Source: an uncultured Prevotellaceae bacterium
GTDB lineage: Bacteria > Bacteroidota > Bacteroidia > Bacteroidales > Bacteroidaceae
Assembly (NCBI GenBank): GCA_946539475.1
Contig: CAMNHM010000046.1
Span: 1-17,808, forward strand
Direction of reading: 5' to 3'
Length of the DNA: 17,808 bases
In this document: positions 1 through 5,739 of the stretch, piece after piece
How positions within the stretch are numbered: the first letter of the stretch is position 1
How the letters are laid out: each line of letters begins with the position of its first letter
Notes under the pieces: model-generated
What the model saw: only the letters and a program-made list of their open reading frames with translations
Database searches by the model: none
What the model was told of the DNA's origin: nothing
Translations under genes and position numbers: made by a program

Positions 1-141
1 ATCGACTCCACCATCTACAGCGGCTATGCCTTCGGTATGGGCGTTGAGCGCATCACCAACCTGAAATATCGCGTCAGCGACCTGCGACTCTTCTCTGAGA
101 ACGACGTCCGTTTCCTTGAGGAGTTCACAGCAGCCGACTAG
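1..141 (+). CDS. pheS: Phenylalanyl-tRNA synthetase alpha subunit, C-terminal end (partial)
   Basis: Only the last 46 codons are in the window, and the reading frame is open at base 1 and stops with TAG at 139-141. The translation contains [16 protein letters not shown], which fits motif 3 of class II aminoacyl-tRNA synthetases (small/hydrophobic residues followed by the invariant E-R that contacts ATP). The downstream run [19 protein letters not shown] is typical of the PheS carboxy end. PheS pairs with PheT in an alpha2beta2 cytoplasmic enzyme that charges tRNA-Phe. The gene converges with rnpB on the other strand. Confidence 0.9.
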   Translation: MDSTIYSGYAFGMGVERITNLKYRVSDLRLFSENDVRFLEEFTAAD

Positions 142-203
142 GCAGCCAACTATCAGACAGGCTACCGATGCACAGGCATAGCAATACCAACTGAAAATAA
201 TTG

Positions 204-272
204 GCACTAATTAGGGAAAAGTCTCTTGCAGCGCAGACGCTGAGACCAAAAAGAATTTATCCTAATTAGTGC
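204..272. repeat. Imperfect palindrome between pheS and rnpB (possible bidirectional terminator or dispersed repeat)
   Basis: Bases 204-215 (GCACTAATTAGG) are an exact inverted copy of 261-272 (CCTAATTAGTGC). Inside lies a second pair, GTCTC at 221-225 with GAGAC at 242-246, and within it AGCG 230-233 with CGCT 238-241. As RNA this folds into a nested long hairpin on either strand. It lies between convergent pheS and rnpB, so transcription termination is a reasonable role. The AT-rich arms, unlike the surrounding coding DNA, also resemble intergenic repeat units. No T-run follows on the pheS side, so the role is uncertain. Confidence 0.6.
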
Positions 273-324
273 TAATTTGTTTCCCCACTTACAAAATGGC
301 GGAAGAAGAGCCGGAAGGAAAAAC

Positions 325-726
325 GAAAGCACTGCCCCTATAAGCCGGGTTCTGTGCTGACAGGAAGCCTGTCAGAGCCTGCCATTTATCTACTGCGCAC
401 GTCGCCATGCGCCTCTAGCGTTCTACCCTCCATCGAAACGGCCATTGAAGCCGTATTGGGCGGGCAACCCTTGATGTCGATGGTATACATGAACTTGCAG
501 CCTCCAGCGGGAACAGCCCGACGATCGCCCGCCGGCTGGTGGTCTCTTACACCACCTTCTCACCCTTACCGCCGCAAAACGAGTACGACGGCGGTTGTTT
601 TCTTCTCCCCTGACCAGCTGTCGCCAACTGCTTCTACTTTCAGAAGTGGAGCGCCCTGTGCTGCCCGGACTTTCCTCTCGTCTCTCCTTGCAGAAAGGCC
701 AGCGGCAGAGCCGGAGCAGTGCTTTC
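325..726 (-). ncRNA. rnpB: RNase P RNA (bacterial class A type)
   Basis: Read on the minus strand, the sequence has the RNase P RNA landmarks: GAGGAAAGTCCGGGC near the 5' end (about 661-678), AAGGGTGAGAAGGTGGTGTA followed by AGAGACCACCAG in the middle (about 540-572), and ACAGAACCCGGCTTAT near the 3' end (about 339-354). The ends were set by helix P1: GAAAGCACTGCTCC at 713-726 pairs with GGGGCAGTGCTTTC at 325-338. The length of about 400 bases is normal. This RNA is the catalytic subunit that trims tRNA 5' leaders. P1 is followed on the minus strand by G-TTTTT (319-324), which may end transcription. The end positions are estimates to within a few bases. Confidence 0.95.
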
Positions 727-732
727 AGAGTG

Positions 733-740
733 CAAAGGTA
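733..740 (-). promoter_or_regulatory. rnpB promoter, Bacteroidota -7 element
   Basis: The minus strand reads TACCTTTG (then CA), matching the Bacteroidota -7 consensus TAnnTTTG. It ends 6 bases before the first paired base of RNase P helix P1 (726), which is the distance expected between this element and a transcription start. No good TTTG -33 box was found at the usual distance of about 20 bases. Confidence 0.75.
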
Positions 741-913
741 GCGAAAAAAGACGAGTGTAGGTCGATAGCTTTGCTAATTTTATATTAAATTAAGGTATTA
801 AACGAATGCAAATTTCTGTCAGCCACTCGCAAACAGAGCTTAAAGGGCCTCCCTGAAATGTTAAAATGACGGAAAAGGAACGGACAATTTGTCAGTTTCT
901 CAATTTTTGCCCT

Positions 914-921
914 TATATTTG
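914..921 (+). promoter_or_regulatory. htrA promoter, Bacteroidota -7 element
   Basis: TATATTTG followed by C matches TAnnTTTG. The expected start of transcription is near 926, giving a leader of about 40 bases before the ATG at 967. A TTTG at 888-891 lies 22 bases upstream, slightly further than the usual 19-20. The element excludes the in-frame upstream start at 889 as the real one. Confidence 0.65.
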
Positions 922-966
922 CAGTGTAGTTCAACAAAAGGACAACTGATATTAACAAATAACGAT

Positions 967-2484
967 ATGGACATGAAAAAGATTTTAAACTATTTGGTCC
1001 CTGGCACTAGCCTGGCAGCTATCGTCTTCGCTATTGCCGCATTCTCCAACACCAATGCTGCAACGCAGCCACAGTCGTACACCTACAATTCGCTGCCGAT
1101 GGCCAACGCTCAGTCGATGCCCGCCGTACAGCCAGTCGACCTGACGTATGCCGCTGAAAAAGCGCTTCCTTGCGTCGTTCATATTAAATATGTACAGAAC
1201 TCAAAGATTCAGACCGTAGAGGTGCAGAGCGACCCCTTCGAGGACTTCTTCAGCGATCCCTTCGGGGGCTTCTTCGGGCGCGGACAGCGCGGTCAGGGAG
1301 GCACCCAGAAGCGTCAGGTGCAGACTCCGAAGCGTACTGCTACGGGTAGCGGCGTGATCATCTCGGCCGACGGTTACATCGTCACGAACAATCACGTGGT
1401 CGACGGTGCTGACGAGCTGACTGTCACTTTGTCAGACAACAAGGAGTACTCGGCACGCATCATTGGCTCTGACAAGACCACCGACCTCGCCCTCATCAAG
1501 ATCGACGGTCGCGACCTGCCCGCCATTGAGATTGCTAACTCCGACAATGTGAAGGTCGGTGAGTGGGTGCTCGCCATCGGCAATCCCCTCGGACTGAACA
1601 ACACTGTCACTGCAGGTATCATCTCTGCAAAGGCTCGTACGCTCGGCGCCAACGGTGTGGAGAGCTTCATCCAGACCGATGCTCCTATCAATCAGGGTAA
1701 CTCGGGCGGTGCTTTGGTGAACACCAGCGGACAACTCGTTGGCATCAACGCTATGCTCTACTCGCAGACCGGGCAGAACATCGGCTACGGCTTCGCCATC
1801 CCGACAGCCATGATGAACAAGGTGGTGAGCGATATCAAGCAGTACGGCACCGTACAGCGCGCCATGATCGGCATCCAGGGCGGTGACGTGAAGAACTTCG
1901 TCGACGCTCAGAAGGAGGAAGGCAAGGAAGTCGACCTCGGAACGATGGAAGGCATCTACGTCGACAAGGTCGTCGAGGAGAGCGCTGCTGAAGAGGCTGG
2001 CTTGGAGAAGGGCGACGTCATCATCGAGGTCGACGGCCAGAAGGTGAACAAGTTTGGCGACCTCAGCGGCATCATCGCCCAGAAGCGTCCCGGCGACAAG
2101 GTCACGCTGACCTTCCTGCACAACAAGAAGAAGCAGACGAAGACCGTCACGCTGCGCAACGAGCAGGGCAACACGCAGGTGGTGAAGAACCAGGATCTCG
2201 ACGTCCTCGGAGCCGACTTCCGTGCTGTCAGCCAGCAGCAGAAGCAACAGCTCGACATCCAGTACGGCCTTGAGGTGATCAAGGTGAACAACGGCAAGAT
2301 GAAGGATGCCGGCATTCCGCGCGGCTTCATTATCCGCCAGGTGAACGATGAGCCGATTCAGACCGTCGAGGACCTTCAGAAGATTGTGAAGGAAGTCAGC
2401 ACGTCGAAGGAGCCCGTCCTCATCATCAAGGGCATCTATCCCACCGGCAAGAAGGGCTACTTCGTAGTGCAGCTGGTCGAGTAA
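967..2484 (+). CDS. htrA: Periplasmic serine protease/chaperone, HtrA (DegQ/DegP) family
   Basis: This is a 505-residue protein if started at the ATG at 967; ATG 973 is equally possible. A longer in-frame start at 889 was rejected because it lies upstream of the promoter element. Residues 1 to about 32 form a signal peptide. The trypsin-like domain carries the triad H143 (TNNHVVDG), D173 (TTDLALIK) and S246 (NQGNSGGAL). A Phe/Gly-rich segment near residues 87-115 (DPFEDFFSDPFGGFFG) occupies the position of the regulatory LA loop. Two PDZ domains follow, about 297-395 and 415-505. Such proteins degrade or refold damaged envelope proteins. All key residues are intact. The specific DegP or DegQ name cannot be decided from sequence alone. 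Confidence 0.95.
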   Translation: MDMKKILNYLVPGTSLAAIVFAIAAFSNTNAATQPQSYTYNSLPMANAQSMPAVQPVDLTYAAEKALPCVVHIKYVQNSKIQTVEVQSDPFEDFFSDPFGGFFGRGQRGQGGTQKRQVQTPKRTATGSGVIISADGYIVTNNHVVDGADELTVTLSDNKEYSARIIGSDKTTDLALIKIDGRDLPAIEIANSDNVKVGEWVLAIGNPLGLNNTVTAGIISAKARTLGANGVESFIQTDAPINQGNSGGALVNTSGQLVGINAMLYSQTGQNIGYGFAIPTAMMNKVVSDIKQYGTVQRAMIGIQGGDVKNFVDAQKEEGKEVDLGTMEGIYVDKVVEESAAEEAGLEKGDVIIEVDGQKVNKFGDLSGIIAQKRPGDKVTLTFLHNKKKQTKTVTLRNEQGNTQVVKNQDLDVLGADFRAVSQQQKQQLDIQYGLEVIKVNNGKMKDAGIPRGFIIRQVNDEPIQTVEDLQKIVKEVSTSKEPVLIIKGIYPTGKKGYFVVQLVE

Positions 2485-2526
2485 CCGTCGCTCGCCCCCT
2501 TGAGGGGCATAACGACTAAAAACATA

Positions 2527-2600
2527 GGCATTGGACGCTGAACGGCTCGCCAAGTGTTAAAAAATAACAAGGCGCAGCAAATTGTCCGGCGTTCAATGCC
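2527..2600 (+). repeat. Long inverted repeat between htrA and rpoD
   Basis: GGCATTGGACGCTG (2527-2540) pairs with CGGCGTTCAATGCC (2587-2600) over 14 positions, two of them G-U in RNA. Nested inside are CGCC (2548-2551) with GGCG (2571-2574) and TGTTA (2555-2559) with TAACA (2565-2569). The structure lies after the htrA stop and before the rpoD -7 element. It could terminate htrA transcripts or protect their 3' end. No T-run directly follows, so it is not a textbook terminator. Confidence 0.6.
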
Positions 2601-2619
2601 GTTTGTTAGGTAATTTTAT

Positions 2620-2627
2620 TACCTTTG
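2620..2627 (+). promoter_or_regulatory. rpoD promoter, Bacteroidota -7 element, inside a short palindrome
   Basis: TACCTTTG followed by C matches TAnnTTTG, with an expected start of transcription near 2632 and a leader of about 24 bases. The element overlaps a perfect palindrome, GGTAAT-TTT-ATTACC (2609-2623), whose right half supplies the first bases of the -7 box. No TTTG box at the usual distance was found. Confidence 0.7.
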
Positions 2628-2655
2628 CACAGAAAGACTTAATTCTGGTACCATC

Positions 2656-3519
2656 ATGAGACAACTGAAGATTAACAAGTCGATAACGAATCGGGAGAGC
2701 GAAGCTCTCGACAAGTATCTGCAAGAAATAAGCAAGGAAGAGCTCATCAGCGTGGAGGAAGAGGTGGAGCTGGCACAGCGCATCAAGAAAGGCGACCGCA
2801 GGGCACTGGACCGTCTGACACGCGCCAACCTGAGGTTTGTCGTCTCTGTTGCCAAGCAGTACCAAAACCAGGGCCTCTCCCTCGCCGACCTCATCAACGA
2901 GGGCAACGTGGGCCTTATCAAGGCCGCTGAGAAGTTCGACGAGACGCGCGGTTTCAAGTTCATCTCGTATGCCGTCTGGTGGATTCGTCAGAGCATTCTG
3001 CAGGCCATCGCCGACCAGAGCCGCGTCGTTCGCCTGCCGCTCAACCAGGTGAGCTCGCTGAACAAGATCTACCGTGCGATGAACAAGTTTGAGCAGGAGA
3101 ACGAGCGCCGTCCGTCTGTCGACGAGCTCTCGGAGAACGTTGACTTGCCTCACGAGAAGATCGACGAGGCGATGAGTGCCAACGCGCGCCATGTGTCGGT
3201 CGACGCGCCGTTGGGTGACGATGAGGGCAATTCGCTGCTCGATGTGCTTGTCAACGACAATGCCCCAATGGCCGACCGAAAGCTCGTGGCTGAATCGCTG
3301 GAGGCAGAGGTTGCTCAGGCGCTGAAGATACTCAACGAGCGCGAGCGCAACATCGTGAAGTGCTACTTCGGCATCGGCGTGCAGGAGATGACGCTCGACG
3401 AGATTGGCATGAAGTTCGGACTCACGCGTGAGCGTGTGCGACAGATCAAGGAGAAAGCCCTCCGCCGTCTGCGCACGAACAACAGGTACACCATTTTGAA
3501 AGCATATTTAGGACAATGA
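2656..3519 (+). CDS. rpoD: Primary RNA polymerase sigma factor (sigma-70, Bacteroidota type)
   Basis: The protein has 287 residues, the short form without region 1.1 that is usual in Bacteroidota. Region 1.2 is near residues 14-40. Region 2 runs to about 118 and includes [16 protein letters not shown] (99-114), the strand-opening and -10 (here -7) recognition helix. Region 3 spans about 125-200, and region 4.2 has the helix-turn-helix [20 protein letters not shown] (246-265). The start ATG follows the promoter element by about 30 bases. The stop overlaps the next gene in an ATGA arrangement (3516-3519), so translational coupling is likely. As the housekeeping sigma it should read the TAnnTTTG elements noted in this window. 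Confidence 0.97.
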   Translation: MRQLKINKSITNRESEALDKYLQEISKEELISVEEEVELAQRIKKGDRRALDRLTRANLRFVVSVAKQYQNQGLSLADLINEGNVGLIKAAEKFDETRGFKFISYAVWWIRQSILQAIADQSRVVRLPLNQVSSLNKIYRAMNKFEQENERRPSVDELSENVDLPHEKIDEAMSANARHVSVDAPLGDDEGNSLLDVLVNDNAPMADRKLVAESLEAEVAQALKILNERERNIVKCYFGIGVQEMTLDEIGMKFGLTRERVRQIKEKALRRLRTNNRYTILKAYLGQ

Positions 3520-4019
3520 AAAAACGAATCATATCGGCCTTGTGCCTGCTCCTGTTACTTGGAGCTTGTCTCACAACGGCTAACGCACGTAAGCAACCAG
3601 TGCCACACATGTACATGTTTGGCTTCTCGGCGTCGTTCACCGACACTATCGTCTACTTCACCAACATCCAGCAGCTCGACAGCGTCTGGGTGGAGTCGAA
3701 AAACAACTTCCTGCAGGAGCGCGAGTCCTACTCCCAGCAGCTGCGCAGCTATCTGGATCAAAAGCATCAGATGCCCCATCGCACCTGCGTCGTCTTCTAC
3801 AATCAGAAGCGCGATAAGCTCGAGAAGGCTTACCAGAAGATGATGCGCCTCTACACGAAGTCGAAGGACGGGCTACAGCACTTTGACGTGCGCCATCTCG
3901 ACGACAAAAGCTTCCATTTCAACGTAATCGACCTCTCTGAGTACGTCGCTCAGGAGGAGGCAGCTGAAGCGGCTGATCGAGCCGCACGGGCAGCGGCAAC
4001 GACCGTAGAGGAGGAATAG
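3516..4019 (+). CDS. Small exported protein, possible lipoprotein, unknown function
   Basis: This 167-residue protein starts at an ATG that overlaps the rpoD stop by 4 bases. The N-terminus is a clear export signal: positive residues 2-4, hydrophobic core 5-15, then LLGAC with Cys at 18, which loosely fits a lipobox. Cleavage by signal peptidase I after ANA (24) is the alternative. The mature part is mixed polar with many Tyr, Gln and Lys, no recognised domain, and one internal Cys (TCVVFYNQ). The last about 25 residues are Ala/Glu-rich and probably helical or disordered. I do not recognise the family. Its position between rpoD and the kinase-like gene suggests shared expression, but gives no function. 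Confidence 0.85.
   Translation: MKKRIISALCLLLLLGACLTTANARKQPVPHMYMFGFSASFTDTIVYFTNIQQLDSVWVESKNNFLQERESYSQQLRSYLDQKHQMPHRTCVVFYNQKRDKLEKAYQKMMRLYTKSKDGLQHFDVRHLDDKSFHFNVIDLSEYVAQEEAAEAADRAARAAATTVEEE
4009..4014 (+). promoter_or_regulatory. Shine-Dalgarno-like site for the kinase-like gene
   Basis: AGGAGG lies 8 bases before the GTG at 4023 and supports that rare start codon. The same bases encode the Glu-Glu tail of the preceding protein, so the match could be partly coincidental in a phylum where such sites are uncommon. Confidence 0.5.
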
Positions 4020-4022
4020 CGC

Positions 4023-4985
4023 GTGGAGAGAGGACGTAGCCGATATTTCTGCGTGGCCGGCCATCGCTTCTGTCTGTTGCTCCGCGATGAGACGGTCAAC
4101 TCAATGAGGCTCTTGCCGTCGTTTGCGAATTTTGAGGTGGATGGTGGCGATGTCTCCGAGGCTGCTGCTAGCAAGAACTTAGAGGCAGAGCGTGGCGAGC
4201 TGCTCTTCAAGCTCATCGTCGACGATACGCTGAGCCCCGCTCCGCAGCGACGTCTGGTGAGAAAATTCGACACGGGTAACGGCGACACCATCGTCTACCA
4301 ACTGCCCGACGGCGGCTATCAGTACATCATCCGCGACATCTTGGGCAACGACTGCTGCCTGCTCATCGCCGACAAGAGCTTCGGGCATTGTCAGTGTGCA
4401 CTGCACGGCGACTGGACGATGCGTTCCTTCGGACTTAACAATGCCCTGATGCTCGTCTATGCTTTTGCGGGCTCTTATCGCCAGACACTGCTCATTCATG
4501 CTTCGGCAACGATGCTCCCCCCCCCCTCCGATGGCGGGGAACCTCTGGGATTTCCCTTCATCGCCAGCAGCGGTACGGGCAAGAGCACACATACATCGCT
4601 CTGGCTGCGCTATGTCGAAGGTGCTGAGTTGCTCAACGACGACAATCCCATCCTGCGCATTGAGCCCGAGGGCGTCTACATCTACGGATCGCCCTGGAGC
4701 GGAAAGACGCCCTGCTATCGCAACCGTCGCGCGCGTCTGGCTGCCGTTACGCGTATCGAGCGTGCTCCCTCCAACAGCATCGAGCGGCAGAAGCCAGTGG
4801 CAGCCTTCGCATCGCTTTTGCCTGCCTGCTCCAGCATGAAGTGGGACGAAGCGATTTACCGCAATCTCTGCGACGCTATCACCCATATCGTAGAATCGAC
4901 ACCCATCTATACACTCTACTGCCTTCCCGACGAGGGAGCAGCCAGATTGTCATTCGAGACACTTGCTGAACGATGGATCAAGTGA
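4023..4985 (+). CDS. HPr kinase-like / PEP carboxykinase-fold ATPase, with a C10 tract before the P-loop
   Basis: The 320-residue protein starts at GTG; an in-frame TAG lies two codons upstream, and the next Met is residue 28. The N-terminal about 150 residues form a variable domain. The P-loop is ASSGTGKST (181-189, Lys 187), then LLNDDNPI with the D206-D207 pair, and YGSPWSGKTPCYRN, a signature of HPr-kinase-like proteins associated with peptide modification. These HPrK C-terminal domain relatives include kinases that phosphorylate lasso-peptide precursors. There is no HPr-sensing N-terminal domain as in Firmicutes HprK, so HPr is an unlikely substrate. Ten consecutive C (4517-4526) encode prolines 166-168 in a loop before the P-loop, a possible slippage site. 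The gene overlaps the next by up to 13 bases. Substrate is unknown. Confidence 0.85.
   Translation: MERGRSRYFCVAGHRFCLLLRDETVNSMRLLPSFANFEVDGGDVSEAAASKNLEAERGELLFKLIVDDTLSPAPQRRLVRKFDTGNGDTIVYQLPDGGYQYIIRDILGNDCCLLIADKSFGHCQCALHGDWTMRSFGLNNALMLVYAFAGSYRQTLLIHASATMLPPPSDGGEPLGFPFIASSGTGKSTHTSLWLRYVEGAELLNDDNPILRIEPEGVYIYGSPWSGKTPCYRNRRARLAAVTRIERAPSNSIERQKPVAAFASLLPACSSMKWDEAIYRNLCDAITHIVESTPIYTLYCLPDEGAARLSFETLAERWIK
4517..4526 (+). repeat. Homopolymeric C10 tract inside the kinase-like gene
   Basis: Ten C in a row, the longest homopolymer noticed in the window. With ten C the frame is open. Loss of one C would move reading into a frame that ends at 4839, and gain of one would end at the TGA at 4625-4627. 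Both lose the P-loop, which begins about 35 bases downstream. Confidence 0.9.
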
Positions 4986-5467
4986 TGTATTTCCCCAACG
5001 ACGTGTTCATACCTTTCGTGCTCGACGAGCTGCGACAGGTGCCCGACAAGACGGCGGTCATCAACCTTCGTGGCAACAGCATGCGCCCATTCCTGAAGAA
5101 CGAGCGCGACAAAGCGATACTTGCCCTCCTGAAGGAGCCCTGCAAAAAAGGCGACGCCGTACTGGCTGAGGTGTCGCCGAAGCATTTCGTGCTGCACCGC
5201 ATAGTTAACATTGACGGTGACAATGTCACCCTTCGGGGCGACGGCAACCTTGGCGACGAGCACTGCCACCTGGACGACATCCGGGCGAAAGCCATCGGTT
5301 TCCTCCGTAAAGGTCGCACCACGCCCGACCTCACCAGTGGCAGCAAATGGCGCACATATTCCTGGATATGGACACGCCTCTATCCGGTACGCCGCTATCT
5401 GCTGTTCGCACTTCATCCGCATATTCCACAATTCCTAAAATCACATAATAAAAAGAATGAAGACTAA
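4973..5467 (+). CDS. S24/S26-family peptidase-like protein (signal peptidase I/LexA fold)
   Basis: This 164-residue protein starts at ATG 4973 or, equally plausibly, ATG 4985, which shares bases with the preceding TGA stop. GNSMRPFL places a candidate nucleophile at Ser 36, as in the SM motif of S24/S26 peptidases. VLHRIV places His 75 where Sec11-type signal peptidases have their general base instead of Lys. LRGDGN (87-92) is the conserved glycine/aspartate motif that follows in S26 proteins. Unlike true signal peptidases there is no N-terminal membrane segment. The C-terminal part (about 122-155) is Trp/Tyr/Arg-rich and hydrophobic and may attach to the membrane. Between a kinase-like and a PqqD-like gene, it may cut a modified peptide; that role is inference. 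Confidence 0.8.
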   Translation: MDQVMYFPNDVFIPFVLDELRQVPDKTAVINLRGNSMRPFLKNERDKAILALLKEPCKKGDAVLAEVSPKHFVLHRIVNIDGDNVTLRGDGNLGDEHCHLDDIRAKAIGFLRKGRTTPDLTSGSKWRTYSWIWTRLYPVRRYLLFALHPHIPQFLKSHNKKNED

Positions 5468-5735
5468 AACCGGATTCAACCTCCGCACCGTCTGCGGAGA
5501 GAATATCATCGTTGCTGAAGGAATCGACAACATCGACTTCAGCCGTATCATAAGTTTGAACGAGAGTGCTGCTTTCCTTTGGAAGAGCATACAAGGGAAA
5601 GACTTTAACCTGAATTCGCTAACCCAGTTACTGACTGACGAGTATGATGTCGACGCTGAAACTGCTCGTCGTGATGTTGACCAGCTTGTTGCCCGCTGGA
5701 AGGAAGCCGGACTAATTGAATCAGAGGAGGACTAG
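5457..5735 (+). CDS. PqqD family protein (peptide-binding, RRE-like)
   Basis: The protein has 92 residues, the size of stand-alone PqqD proteins. The pattern fits the family: an N-terminal beta part, then LNESAAFLW (54-62 region of the fold's first helix), a middle helix DFNLNSLTQLLTDEYDVD, and a last helix with a GLIE ending near the C-terminus. PqqD folds as a winged helix; in PQQ and many RiPP pathways it binds the leader of a precursor peptide and presents it to the modifying enzyme. The start overlaps the preceding gene by 11 bases. No PqqE-like radical SAM gene is nearby, so PQQ synthesis is not supported. Its partner peptide is unknown. Confidence 0.85.
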   Translation: MKTKTGFNLRTVCGENIIVAEGIDNIDFSRIISLNESAAFLWKSIQGKDFNLNSLTQLLTDEYDVDAETARRDVDQLVARWKEAGLIESEED

Positions 5736-5739
5736 CCGT

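Noticed and set aside
354..788. 144-codon open frame on the plus strand
   Set aside because: It lies across the RNase P RNA gene on the other strand, and its translation has no protein-like features.
2494..2508. GCCCC/GGGGC hairpin after htrA as terminator
   Set aside because: The stem is only 5 bp and no T-run follows; the larger structure at 2527-2600 is a better candidate.
1432..2553. 373-codon open frame antisense to htrA
   Set aside because: It mirrors the codon bias of the real gene; the translation is Leu/Val/Asp-rich low complexity with no motif.
4179..4886. 235-codon open frame antisense to the kinase-like gene
   Set aside because: Antisense shadow of a gene whose conserved P-loop and motifs are on the plus strand.
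4023..4985. Classical HPr kinase/phosphorylase of carbon catabolite control
   Set aside because: The N-terminal half does not look like the HprK N-terminal domain, and no ptsH-like gene is present; only the kinase fold is shared.
5457..5735. PQQ cofactor biosynthesis
   Set aside because: Only a PqqD-like gene is present; no PqqA, B, C or E is seen, and the PQQ-like propeller protein at 15483-17108 is a fold name and does not imply cofactor binding.
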